Source of the DNA: Thermococcus chitonophagus
Lineage (GTDB): Archaea > Methanobacteriota_B > Thermococci > Thermococcales > Thermococcaceae
Direction of reading: 5' to 3'
Assembly: GCF_002214605.1 (NCBI RefSeq)
Contig: NZ_CP015193.1
Coordinates: 724,978 to 788,977, forward strand
Length of the DNA stretch: 64,000 nucleotides
Shown: positions 24,687 through 32,826 of the stretch, in pieces
Numbering within the stretch: the first letter of the stretch is position 1
Layout of the letters: the number at the start of each line of letters is the position of its first letter
Notes under the pieces: model-generated
Databases searched by the model: none
What the model was told of the DNA's origin: nothing
Seen by the model: only the letters and a program-made list of their open reading frames with translations
Made by a program: the position numbers and the translations under genes

Positions 24687-24740
24687 GGTCAGCCCATGCG
24701 AGTGTCATCACAGCTCGGCCGAAATCTCCGTCATCATCCC
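24687..24740 (-). ncRNA. C/D box guide sRNA
   Basis: Read on the minus strand: C box ATGATGA (24737-24731), 12-nt guide CGGAGATTTCGG, D-prime box CCGA (24718-24715, a variant of CTGA), 3-nt linker, C-prime box GTGATGA (24711-24705), 12-nt guide CACTCGCATGGG, D box CTGA (24692-24689). CCTTTATTA, a good BRE/TATA, lies about 30 bases upstream. Predicted target strands are CCGAAATCTCCG and CCCATGCGAGTG, with the fifth base of each methylated; I cannot place them. The RNA sits just upstream of ttuA on the same strand. Confidence 0.85.
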
Positions 24741-24936
24741 TTGCTTCCTGAGTCTTGCAGTTTGCTAATAAAGGTTTTGATTAAACATGTCCTTCAAATC
24801 AAACATAAGTCCTTCTTTCCCAGGATCTCTAGCTCTTCTAGCTCCCTTTCCTATCAACGAATTGTTGAAACGTAATTAGTCTAATCGTATTGCAACTTAT
24901 AAACATTTATGAACCACTTATGAGTATTTGGTAGAG

Positions 24937-25716
24937 ATGATCCCGATAATCACCTTCCTCCTGGTTGTACTCGTATCGGCGATAATAGTTAGGATAGGGG
25001 CTGTAGCATTGGAAATGACTGGATTATCAAGGGATGTGGCCGCCTTTCAGGCTCAGTCCGCTTTCTCAGGTGTTGGATTCACGACGAGTGAAAGTGAATA
25101 CGTTGTTTCTCACCCCGTTAGAAGGAGGATAATAAGGATACTCATGCTCTTGGGAAGTGCTGGGATTACATCAGCTATAGCCACGCTCGTCCTCAGCTTT
25201 ACTGGGATCACTAGAGAGCAGGCAGGTTATAGGATAATAGTCTTGATCCTGGGCCTCTTTGCCTTGTACTTGTTTTTCCGCTCCAAGTATATTGAGAGGT
25301 TAATGAGGAGAGCAATAAGGAGAATTCTTAAGAAGTTTGCGCCTTCGCTTAGGGTTCTCGATTATTCCCAGCTCCTGGGTATAACTAGGGGTTACTCTAT
25401 AGCTCAGATAAAGGTTAAAAAGACAAGCTGGCTTGCGAATAGATCGCTAAAGGAACTTCAGCTTGACAAGGAGGGGGTACTCGTCTTAGGGATATATAGG
25501 AAGGTGGATGGAAGGGAGGTCTATCTAGGTGCTCCCCATGGTGATACAATAATCCTCCCAGGGGATATTGTGGTTCTCTACGGCCCAGAGGAAGTCCTTG
25601 CCTCCCTATCTAAGAGGATGAGAGGGACTAAGGGAGAGAAAGAGCACGAAGAGGCAGTTAAGATGGCAGAAGTCAGGAGGATGCAGGAGGAGAAGGAGGC
25701 TGGGGTAAGTGTGTGA
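24937..25716 (+). CDS. Membrane protein with TrkA-C (RCK_C) domain
   Basis: 259 residues from the ATG at 24937 (TTG at 24928 is possible). Three or four membrane segments in the first 130 residues; between the first two, AAFQAQSAFSGVGFTTSESE resembles the pore loop of Trk/Ktr potassium transporters (GVGFTT). Residues about 145-230 form a TrkA-C domain (YSIAQIKVKKTSWLANRSLKELQLDKEGVLVLGI, GDTIILPGDIVVLYG), which senses ligands. An acidic/basic coiled tail follows. Overlaps the potassium channel gene by 8 bases, so the pair is cotranslated. A role in potassium handling is inference. Confidence 0.8.
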   Translation: MIPIITFLLVVLVSAIIVRIGAVALEMTGLSRDVAAFQAQSAFSGVGFTTSESEYVVSHPVRRRIIRILMLLGSAGITSAIATLVLSFTGITREQAGYRIIVLILGLFALYLFFRSKYIERLMRRAIRRILKKFAPSLRVLDYSQLLGITRGYSIAQIKVKKTSWLANRSLKELQLDKEGVLVLGIYRKVDGREVYLGAPHGDTIILPGDIVVLYGPEEVLASLSKRMRGTKGEKEHEEAVKMAEVRRMQEEKEAGVSV

Positions 25717-27151
25717 GTACGTTTATTCCAGCGGCAAGAAGTGCAGGAGGAAGCCCCTTAAGGGTTCGAAGTACTGCTCACTGCACATTCCTTTTGAGGA
25801 GGGTGAACTGCTCTACGGCGAGAAGATTAAAGAGATAAAGAGAAGGGCATTTGAGAGGTCACTTGAGAGGGGAGTTAGGCACTTCGAGGGCGTTCAGCTG
25901 TACGACATTGTTATCATAGAGAAGGAGCTCAAAGAAGCTCTCATATTCAGAAACTCTAAGATAAAAAGACTCGTAATAGGAAAGTCAAAACTAAAGAACC
26001 TCACGCTTATAAACTCTGAAGTTGATTCCCTTATCATCGTGGAGTCCACTATAGATCTCCTCTATGTTACCGGAGTTAACAGTTATGGAATTAGTGTATG
26101 CTCTGTAGACTTTAAGTCGTCCATATTGATTAGAAATTCTTCAGTCAAGTACGTCATGATAAACTCAACGGAGTTCAGACCGGAGGAGGTTACTGCTGAG
26201 GAAGAGTTCGGTGAAGCTGGGAGGATGGCGGGAAGAATAGAGATTTCGAACCTTGAAGGCGTTAGAAGGATAGCAATAAACTCGAAATATCCTCTAATAG
26301 AGAGGCTAAGTAAAGAGCTTGGAGTTGAATTTAACGTAGTTAAGAGACCTGTGAGGGCTCATACCCTCTACCTTGGAGGAATTAAATTCGACGAGAGTCC
26401 CAGGTTCAAAAGGCAAGTTAGGATATACGTTAACCGCTTTTCTGGGCAGTTGCTCGTGGAGAATGTTTCGGTTCCTGGGCACGTTGAGATTGTGAACAGC
26501 AAAGTTAGATACCCAGAGTTTGTTCATGTCACAATATACAATAATATCGTACTTAGGAATTCCAAGCTCTATAGTGATGAGAACTGGAATTTAGCTTACC
26601 TTCCAAACTTACTGGCCGAGCTTGAGGTTTACGGGTTTATTGTTATAGAGAACTGCCACTTCAACAATCCCTACCTTGCTGAAGTATTCTATAGGATAGC
26701 CAGAACGACATGGGAGAAAAGTGGAGATAAAGAGAAGGCTGATGAATACTACTACTTAGAAATGCTTGCTAGGAGAAAGAGAGTTCTTCAGTACTATAGA
26801 AAGGGTCCCAAGACATTAAGGAGAACCTTCAGGCTCCTTGAGGTTCTCTTTGAGTTCTTCTTTGCAGATCTAACGTGCAAGTATGGAACCGACTGGAAGA
26901 GACCAGTCTTTCTCTGGCTTGCCTTAGTTATATTTGGTTTTCCAGTGCTTTATGCACTAACGAGCTCAGTAACTCCAGTAAATTCAGGGTTTGACTATAT
27001 ATACTTCAGCATAGTCACGGCAACAACTCTTGGTTATGGAGATCTCCACCCAGTAGGGTTAGGTAAGGTTATAGCATCTGTAGAGGCCATATTTGGAATG
27101 TTCATGTGGGCAGTCTTCCTTACCGTCTTCGCGAGAAAGTACATGAGGTGA
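25709..27151 (+). CDS. Potassium channel with zinc-knuckle and beta-helix-like N-terminal region
   Basis: 480 residues from a GTG overlapping the upstream gene. The C-terminal 90 residues are a two-helix potassium channel: TM1 PVFLWLALVIFGFPVLYALT, pore and filter TATTLGYGD (GYG at 442-444), TM2 ASVEAIFGMFMWAVFLTVF. The N-terminus carries C2, C12, C23 and H26, a possible zinc knuckle. In between, residues 70-350 consist of repeating short strands (LIFRNSKIKRLVIGKSKLKN, LTLINSEVDSLIIVESTID) that suggest a pentapeptide-like beta helix. No RCK or voltage-sensor domain is visible. Confidence 0.88.
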   Translation: MCEYVYSSGKKCRRKPLKGSKYCSLHIPFEEGELLYGEKIKEIKRRAFERSLERGVRHFEGVQLYDIVIIEKELKEALIFRNSKIKRLVIGKSKLKNLTLINSEVDSLIIVESTIDLLYVTGVNSYGISVCSVDFKSSILIRNSSVKYVMINSTEFRPEEVTAEEEFGEAGRMAGRIEISNLEGVRRIAINSKYPLIERLSKELGVEFNVVKRPVRAHTLYLGGIKFDESPRFKRQVRIYVNRFSGQLLVENVSVPGHVEIVNSKVRYPEFVHVTIYNNIVLRNSKLYSDENWNLAYLPNLLAELEVYGFIVIENCHFNNPYLAEVFYRIARTTWEKSGDKEKADEYYYLEMLARRKRVLQYYRKGPKTLRRTFRLLEVLFEFFFADLTCKYGTDWKRPVFLWLALVIFGFPVLYALTSSVTPVNSGFDYIYFSIVTATTLGYGDLHPVGLGKVIASVEAIFGMFMWAVFLTVFARKYMR

Positions 27152-27155
27152 GAGG

Positions 27156-28283
27156 ATGATAGGCTTCATAGTTAATCCAATAGCGGGAATGGGTGGGAGA
27201 GTTGCCCTTAAAGGTACTGACGGTGTTCTTGAGGAGGCAATAAAGAGGGGGGCTAAACCAGTAACCCCCGATCTTGCTAGGCTTTTTCTCAAGGAACTTA
27301 GGCACTACGACATGAACGTTGAATTTTTAACGGGCCCAGGACCTTTGGGGGAGGATTATCTGAAGGAGTTCGAGTTTAAGCATGAGGTAATTGCTCATAG
27401 AGATGTTGGCTTTAGGGAGATTCATGGGGTTAAGGTTCCAGACACTACATCGGAGGACACCAAGAGGCTTGCTAAGGAGATGATTGATAAAGTTGACCTG
27501 ATAGTGTTTGCAGGTGGTGATGGAACGGCAAGGGACATAGCTGAGGTCGTGGATCTCAAGGTTCCAATACTGGGCATTCCTAGTGGTGTGAAGATGTTCT
27601 CTGGTGTCTTTGCAACTTCCCCTGAGGATGCGGCAAGGGTTCTTGTTGAGTTTCTTAGAGGTAAAGCTCGTATTGAGAGAAGACCAGTCATGGATCTTGA
27701 TGAAGACGCGTACAGAAGGGATGAAATTAGGGCAAGGAAATTTTACGAGGTTCTAACTCCAGTCGTTGAGACCTTGGTTCAGGGTAGCAAGGAAGCCGTT
27801 AGAGCTGATGAGGAAGAGGATCTGAATGCTCTGGCGGAAGCCGTCGCTGAGGAGATACTTGAGAATGATGGAATTTACTTCCTGGGGGCTGGTTCAACGA
27901 TAAAGAAGATTAAGGACAAGCTCGGGATAGATGGAACACTTCTCGGCGTTGATGTCATCAGGGTTAGGAATGGAGAAGCTGAGTTGCTGGTGAAAGATGC
28001 CACTGAAGGAGATCTCCTCTCCTTCATAAAAGAAAAGCCCAAGGTAGTTGTAACGGTTATAGGCGGCCTCAACTTCCTCTTTGGTAGGGGTAACCAGCAG
28101 TTCTCCCCCAAGGTACTCAGGGCGATAGATAAGGATGACCTGATAGTTGTTGCTACTCCCTCGAAGATAAGTTCCGGTATCATAAGAGTTTATACGGGAG
28201 ACAAGGAGGTTGACGAAAAATTCAGAGGATACCTCAAGGTTAAAATCTCTCCATGGATGGAGAAGCTTGTTAAAGTAATTTAG
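27156..28283 (+). CDS. ATP-NAD kinase-like protein (COG3199)
   Basis: 375 residues; ATG after GTGAGAGG, 5 bases after the channel stop. NAD kinase/diacylglycerol kinase fold: IGFIVNPIAGMGGRVALKGTDG at the start, the diagnostic FAGGDGTARDIAEVV near 114-128, GIPSGVKMFSGVFA near 140 and a C-terminal beta domain with GAGSTIKKI and GGLNFLFGRGNQQFSP. Longer than housekeeping NAD kinase and of the AcoX-like branch whose substrate is unclear. Compact spacing suggests an operon with the two ion-transport genes. Confidence 0.85.
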   Translation: MIGFIVNPIAGMGGRVALKGTDGVLEEAIKRGAKPVTPDLARLFLKELRHYDMNVEFLTGPGPLGEDYLKEFEFKHEVIAHRDVGFREIHGVKVPDTTSEDTKRLAKEMIDKVDLIVFAGGDGTARDIAEVVDLKVPILGIPSGVKMFSGVFATSPEDAARVLVEFLRGKARIERRPVMDLDEDAYRRDEIRARKFYEVLTPVVETLVQGSKEAVRADEEEDLNALAEAVAEEILENDGIYFLGAGSTIKKIKDKLGIDGTLLGVDVIRVRNGEAELLVKDATEGDLLSFIKEKPKVVVTVIGGLNFLFGRGNQQFSPKVLRAIDKDDLIVVATPSKISSGIIRVYTGDKEVDEKFRGYLKVKISPWMEKLVKVI

Positions 28284-28290
28284 GGATTTT

Positions 28291-28350
28291 GGAAACATCT
28301 ATTTTTGTAATGGGATGCTGGGAAACACTTAGAAACGCTTACGAAACACG
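28291..28350 (+). promoter_or_regulatory. Helically phased GAAAC direct repeats upstream of secreted-protein genes
   Basis: GGAAACATC at 28291, GGAAACACTT at 28321, AGAAACGCTT at 28331 and CGAAACACGG near 28342 are spaced by about 10, 11 and 30 bases, that is, on one face of the helix. They lie just before an AT-rich CCTTATTTTT that could be the TATA box of the gene starting at 28397. A multi-site regulator-binding region is a reasonable guess; no known Thermococcales motif is matched. Confidence 0.4.
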
Positions 28351-28396
28351 GTATTCCTTATTTTTGTTGGGCTCCTATGGTTTATTGGTGATGGAC

Positions 28397-29521
28397 ATGA
28401 AGAAGGTGTTGGGTGTATTAATACCAATATTATTAATATTAAGCGGGGTGGGAATGAGCCAGGTGAGTGCTGAGACCCAGAGCCTCGTTATACTAGTGAG
28501 CGACAATGAGGCTGATTTAACCTTGGCTCAGAACGTGGCCAAGTTGCTGAACGCCACTGTCGTTGTGACTAAGTGGGGCATCTTCAACGAGTCAGTGATA
28601 TCCCAAATAGTTGACCTTAGCCCGGACATGGTTCTCATAATAGGTGGTCCACTTGCGGTAGTTTCAGTGTACGAAGATGAGCTTGAGAACCTCGGGATCA
28701 ACGTTACAAGAATCGGCGGGCAGGATAGGGTTGAGACAAACCAAGCCCTAATTGAGTTCCTGATGGAGAACTACCCCGAGTTACTCAGCAACGTCACGGC
28801 TGCTATAGCCTATGGCTGGGACTATGCGGCAATGCTACAGCTTAGAAACCAGAGTTGCGTAATTCCAATCCTTGTGAAGAATGCCACTGTAAATGAGACT
28901 ATAGTAAAGCACTTCAAGAAAGTGGAGCTTGTTCAGAGCAGGTTCAGCGAGAGGATAATGGAAAGGGTTAGGGAAAAGCTTGGTGGAGAAGTAAAGGAAG
29001 TTGTAGCAAACATTACGGCTGAAGAGGCTGAGAAGGCCATAGAGGTAGCCCAGGAGAAGGTTCAGTTAGCCGAGAGCGTTCTAGCTAACATTACAAACCC
29101 AAGTGCAGAGAGGCTAGTGGAGTTAGCTAAGGAGAAGCTTGACCTAGCGAAAAAGGCCTATGATGAAGGTAAATATGGGGAGGCATTTGGTCTGGCAGTG
29201 GCTTCGAGGAGGCTTGCCGAGGTCGTGATCAGCTATTCGACTAAGGAATTCGAGAGAAGCATGAAGATGAACCACACGATGCAACTTGAGCTTAGGATAA
29301 GGGTGCTTGAGAGGGTAATGCTCAGGCTCGAAGCTGGTGGGGCCAATGTATCAACAGAGAAAGGCCTGCTCGAGCAGGCAAAGGTAGCACTTAAAAACGG
29401 AGAAGTTGAGAAGGCCAAAATGCTCATCGAAGAAATCGAAAAGGAATTGAGGATAAAGGTCAAGGAGAAAAGAATATCCAAGGAGAAAGAGAAAGTTGCA
29501 AAGAAAGTGGGAGGGAGGTGA
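28397..29521 (+). CDS. Secreted protein with CWB2-like domain and helical C-terminus (copy 1)
   Basis: 374 residues from the ATG at 28397, 6 bases after GGTG (ATG at 28391 possible). Signal peptide KKVLGVLIPILLILSGVGMS. Residues 25-185 resemble cell wall-binding repeat 2: VILVSDNEADLTLAQNVAKLL, MVLIIGGPLAVVSVYEDELE and RIGGQDRVETNQALIEF, the IGGxxAV and RxxGxDRxET signatures. Several N-x-S/T sequons. Residues 200-374 are charged helices that may form a coiled coil, ending in a basic tail. Its tandem paralogue follows after 3 bases. Probably attached to the cell surface. Confidence 0.82.
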   Translation: MKKVLGVLIPILLILSGVGMSQVSAETQSLVILVSDNEADLTLAQNVAKLLNATVVVTKWGIFNESVISQIVDLSPDMVLIIGGPLAVVSVYEDELENLGINVTRIGGQDRVETNQALIEFLMENYPELLSNVTAAIAYGWDYAAMLQLRNQSCVIPILVKNATVNETIVKHFKKVELVQSRFSERIMERVREKLGGEVKEVVANITAEEAEKAIEVAQEKVQLAESVLANITNPSAERLVELAKEKLDLAKKAYDEGKYGEAFGLAVASRRLAEVVISYSTKEFERSMKMNHTMQLELRIRVLERVMLRLEAGGANVSTEKGLLEQAKVALKNGEVEKAKMLIEEIEKELRIKVKEKRISKEKEKVAKKVGGR

Positions 29522-29524
29522 AGA

Positions 29525-30619
29525 ATGAGACATTTCCTCACCCTCTCTTTAATTCTTGTAGTCGTTTTCTCTGTGTTACCTGCTACTCATGCTCAGATTC
29601 AGGATATTGCAATCTTAGTGAGCGATAACGAGGCTGATTTGACTATTGCCGAGAGAGTAAGTGAACTCCTTCACGCAAGGCTAATAGTGACGCCTTGGGG
29701 AGTTTATGATCCGAACGTTAGTGTTGAGGTCATAGACTATAATCCCACTCTTGTGATAATAATTGGTGGCCCAATTGCCGTAGTTGAGAGATACGAACAG
29801 GATCTCCAATCCTTTGGGATATCCTATACTAGGCTGTATGGCCAGACTAGAGTCGAAACGGCTATAAAAGTCATAGAATTTATACAAAAAGATTATCCGG
29901 ACCTGCTTAAGAATTCTAAGTTTTTTGCTGTTTATGGATGGGATCTTGCCAGCATTACAAAACTTAGGGAAATAATGGAGAGCGACAAAGAAGTAATTCC
30001 GATTTTTGTTGGACCAAATTCAACGAGTGTTCCAGTAAACGTTACAGCCGTGATCGTAAGTGATGAATCAGAGAACATCCTGAAGAAAATCCATCTCAGA
30101 AATGCAAAGGTAATTAGAGTCCGCATGAGCGAGCTCACTGTCTTACAAATCTTGGAGAGGGCAAACACAACGTTACTAAGAGCGAAAAGTCTCGCTGAAA
30201 CTAGTGAAGATCAGAGAATGCTACATTCAGCTGAAGATCTTTTGCTGAGTGCGGAGCATGCATATAAGTCTGGAGATTATGAAAAGGCCTATAGGTTGGC
30301 TACTAGGGCAATGACGATTGCTCAAGTGGTAATAGCTGGAGAGGGCACCAAAAAAGAACTTCCTGTTACAATGAGAATTGAGATGCAGCTAAAGCTAATG
30401 TCACTGCTAATGGATAAGCTTGAGGCTAGGGGTGAAGATGTCTCTCAGGCGAGGTACTATCTGGAGCTTGCGAAAAGGGCTTTAGAGACTGGTAGGGTTG
30501 GAGATGCTATGATATATCTTGAAAAGGCTAGGGATGCTGTAAAGGCTAAGATACGGGGCAGAAAGCCAGAAAGCATTCCGGTTAGCAGGCCTGAGAAGGG
30601 TAGAGGAGGTAAGCCCTGA
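29525..30619 (+). CDS. Secreted protein with CWB2-like domain and helical C-terminus (copy 2)
   Basis: 364 residues; signal peptide FLTLSLILVVVFSVLPATHA. Same order of segments as the gene before it: AILVSDNEADLTIAERVSELL, LVIIIGGPIAVVERYEQDL, RLYGQTRVETAIKVIEF, YGWDLASITKLRE, then charged helices with LLMDKLEARGEDVSQARYYLELAKRAL and a basic tail. A clear tandem duplication, now well diverged. The second signature has TR instead of DR. Convergent with the GTPase gene, 6 bases apart. Confidence 0.82.
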   Translation: MRHFLTLSLILVVVFSVLPATHAQIQDIAILVSDNEADLTIAERVSELLHARLIVTPWGVYDPNVSVEVIDYNPTLVIIIGGPIAVVERYEQDLQSFGISYTRLYGQTRVETAIKVIEFIQKDYPDLLKNSKFFAVYGWDLASITKLREIMESDKEVIPIFVGPNSTSVPVNVTAVIVSDESENILKKIHLRNAKVIRVRMSELTVLQILERANTTLLRAKSLAETSEDQRMLHSAEDLLLSAEHAYKSGDYEKAYRLATRAMTIAQVVIAGEGTKKELPVTMRIEMQLKLMSLLMDKLEARGEDVSQARYYLELAKRALETGRVGDAMIYLEKARDAVKAKIRGRKPESIPVSRPEKGRGGKP

Positions 30620-30625
30620 GATTCT

Positions 30626-31789
30626 TTACCTTGCATGGATCTCTACAATATCCCCATCCTCTAAAACATGATCCGGGCCCACTCTCTGGCCCGGAAACTT
30701 TACACTTTTTCCCCAGACCCTTGCATACCTGAAGTTCTTTACAAGGTCTTTATGAATTCTCTCAGCAACATCAAGAACCGTTGACCCCTTTTTCAGCGCT
30801 ATGGGCGGATAAGCGGGCTCTTCCCCTGGGCTCTTCGTGAACACCCTTATTATATCTGCGACATCATACAGTGCTTCCTTAACAGCCTCTAGGTTTATCC
30901 TCTTCTTGGCCGAGACGGGAACTATCTTGAACTTCTCCCCATAGGCTCTCACGAGCTTTTCATAGTTCTCTTTACTTCCTGGGGCATCTCCCTTGTTGGC
31001 TATAATTATAGCCTTCCTCCAAACTAAGCTGTCATCAAGGGCATCGGCGAATTCCTCAAGAGTCACGGGTTCTTTAACCGTAATCTCCGCTGAGTGTATC
31101 TTCTCTTCTCTCAGCATCTTCATGACTTCATTGATGTCACCCTTAATGTTTTCCGCCCCGTTGATCACTATTCCTCCACTTGGCGTTTTTCTAATTTCTA
31201 CTCTTGGTCTTCTCTTGTTAACCTTGATTCCGGCTCTCTCGAATTCTCTGAGCAAGATTTCCATCTGCTTAATTGGATCTTCGCTTAAATCTACGACTAT
31301 AGCTATAGCATCTGCGTTTCTTATTACGGCTAAGAGTTGTGGTCCCATTCCCTTCCCTAATGCCGCTCCCTCCAATAGCCCAGGAACTTCTACAAGCTGT
31401 ATCTGTACGTCCTTATAGTTCATCATTGCTGGAATTGGCTCCGTGGTTGTAAAGGGATAATCTGCACTCTCAACATCTACTCCCGTTAATGCCCTCAGTA
31501 GTTCAGACTTTCCAACGTTGGGCAGGCCGACAAGGACTATCTGAGCGGCTCCCTCCTTCTTTACAGCTAGAGAATAACCCCCGCCCTTTCTTTGCTGTCT
31601 CTGCTTCTCCAGTTCCTTCCTAAGCTCTGCCAACTTTCTCTTTATCTGCAGTCTAAGCTTTTCAGTTCCCTTGTGTTTCGGAACTAAAGCGTACATCTTC
31701 TCAAGTGCCCTGATCTTTTCTGGAATAGTCTTGGCATTCCTATACTCCTCTTCGGCCGCTAGATACTCTGCCGTAACGTTCGTTGGCAT
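30626..31789 (-). CDS. OBG/DRG-family GTPase with TGS domain
   Basis: 387 residues. An N-terminal helical pair (residues 1-70) precedes the G domain: P-loop LVGLPNVGKSELLRAL near 85-100, switch region YPFTTTEPIPAM, DxxG replaced by VEVPGLLEGAALGKG, and NKGD near 265 as the guanine motif; the C-terminal TGS domain (VLDVAERIHKDLVKNFRYARVWG) binds RNA or ribosomes. Related to eukaryotic DRG proteins, probably acting in translation. The transcription start lies opposite the UPF0173 gene (divergent, about 95 bases apart). Confidence 0.92.
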   Translation of the reverse strand: MPTNVTAEYLAAEEEYRNAKTIPEKIRALEKMYALVPKHKGTEKLRLQIKRKLAELRKELEKQRQQRKGGGYSLAVKKEGAAQIVLVGLPNVGKSELLRALTGVDVESADYPFTTTEPIPAMMNYKDVQIQLVEVPGLLEGAALGKGMGPQLLAVIRNADAIAIVVDLSEDPIKQMEILLREFERAGIKVNKRRPRVEIRKTPSGGIVINGAENIKGDINEVMKMLREEKIHSAEITVKEPVTLEEFADALDDSLVWRKAIIIANKGDAPGSKENYEKLVRAYGEKFKIVPVSAKKRINLEAVKEALYDVADIIRVFTKSPGEEPAYPPIALKKGSTVLDVAERIHKDLVKNFRYARVWGKSVKFPGQRVGPDHVLEDGDIVEIHAR

Positions 31790-31884
31790 CTCTGCTCCCG
31801 AACTCTCTTTCCCGATCGGTTTTATAAAATTGAGGTCGAAAAGTTTAAAGTAAGCTTTGGTTATTATATCCTGAGGTGAGAACC

Positions 31885-32562
31885 ATGGTGAAGGTGAAGT
31901 TCCTGGGGCATGCTGCGTTTTACATTGAGGGAAGCAAGAAGATACTCATCGATCCATTCCTGAACGGCAACCCACAGGCCGCAGCAAAGCCCGAGGACTT
32001 TAGGGATGTTGACCTGATCTTAGTTACGCACGCCCACGGAGACCACCTTGGAGATGCAGGAGAGATAGCAAAGCTCAGCGGAGCGAAAGTAGTGGCAATG
32101 TACGACATAGCGAACTACATCAGCGAGAAGTACAGGGGAGTTGAGACCGTTGGAATGAACTATGGACCAACGGAGGTGGATGGCGTTAAGATAGTTCAGG
32201 TTCCAGCGTGGCACTCAAGCAGCGATGGAAAGTACAGCATAGGAAACGCCTGCGGCTACATAGTTGAGATCGATGGAGTAAAGATCTACCACGCTGGAGA
32301 CACCTTCGTTTTCAAGGACATGGAGCTCTTCGCCGAGCTCTACGGGCCAATTGACGTTGCCTTACTTCCAATAGGCGGACACTTCACGATGGGTCCAAAG
32401 GAGGCCGCTAAGGCTGTAGAGTTGCTCAAGCCCAAGTATGTAGTCCCAATGCACTACAACACCTGGCCACCAATCGCCGCTGACCCGGAGGAGTTCAAGA
32501 AGTTGGTAGGAGAAAAGGCAAAGGTTGTTATACTCAAGCCTGGAGAGGAGTTAGAGCTTTAA
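31885..32562 (+). CDS. UPF0173 metal-dependent hydrolase (metallo-beta-lactamase fold)
   Basis: 225 residues from the ATG at 31885 after GAGGTGAGAACC. Metal ligands: LVTHAHGDHLGDAGE near 48-62, VPAWHSS (His near 110), YHAGDT near 137 and PMHYNTWPP near 192. The core HxHxDH is intact, so a dinuclear zinc hydrolase is expected; substrate unknown. It ends in a 12-base convergent overlap with the UPF0235 gene. Confidence 0.93.
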   Translation: MVKVKFLGHAAFYIEGSKKILIDPFLNGNPQAAAKPEDFRDVDLILVTHAHGDHLGDAGEIAKLSGAKVVAMYDIANYISEKYRGVETVGMNYGPTEVDGVKIVQVPAWHSSSDGKYSIGNACGYIVEIDGVKIYHAGDTFVFKDMELFAELYGPIDVALLPIGGHFTMGPKEAAKAVELLKPKYVVPMHYNTWPPIAADPEEFKKLVGEKAKVVILKPGEELEL

Positions 32563-32826
32563 TCTCCTCTTAACTTCTTCTATTCCCAGCTTTACGAGTA
32601 GGTCTTTTTCTCTTGATGTTTCTCCCCTTACTATCTCGACTTCCGCACCAAAGAATTTTGAGAGGAACTTAACCAGCTCCTTGTTGGCCTTCCCTCCCAC
32701 AGGGGGAGCTTTGACGCTCACCTTCAGCCTATTCCTCCACTCATCAATGCCCTCTATCTTGTTTTCCTTTGCATTTGGCCTAACTATGACCTGAAGAATC
32801 GTCCCTTCCCTGGCCTCTCTAAGCAT
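32551..32826 (-). CDS. UPF0235 (YggU/DUF167) family protein
   Basis: 91 residues from the ATG at 32826, preceded by GAGGTC inside the end of ftsY (8-base overlap). Signatures: [41 protein letters not shown] and the basic [12 protein letters not shown] small alpha/beta protein found in all domains; function unknown. It is translationally coupled to ftsY. Confidence 0.92.
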   Translation of the reverse strand: MLREAREGTILQVIVRPNAKENKIEGIDEWRNRLKVSVKAPPVGGKANKELVKFLSKFFGAEVEIVRGETSREKDLLVKLGIEEVKRRLKL

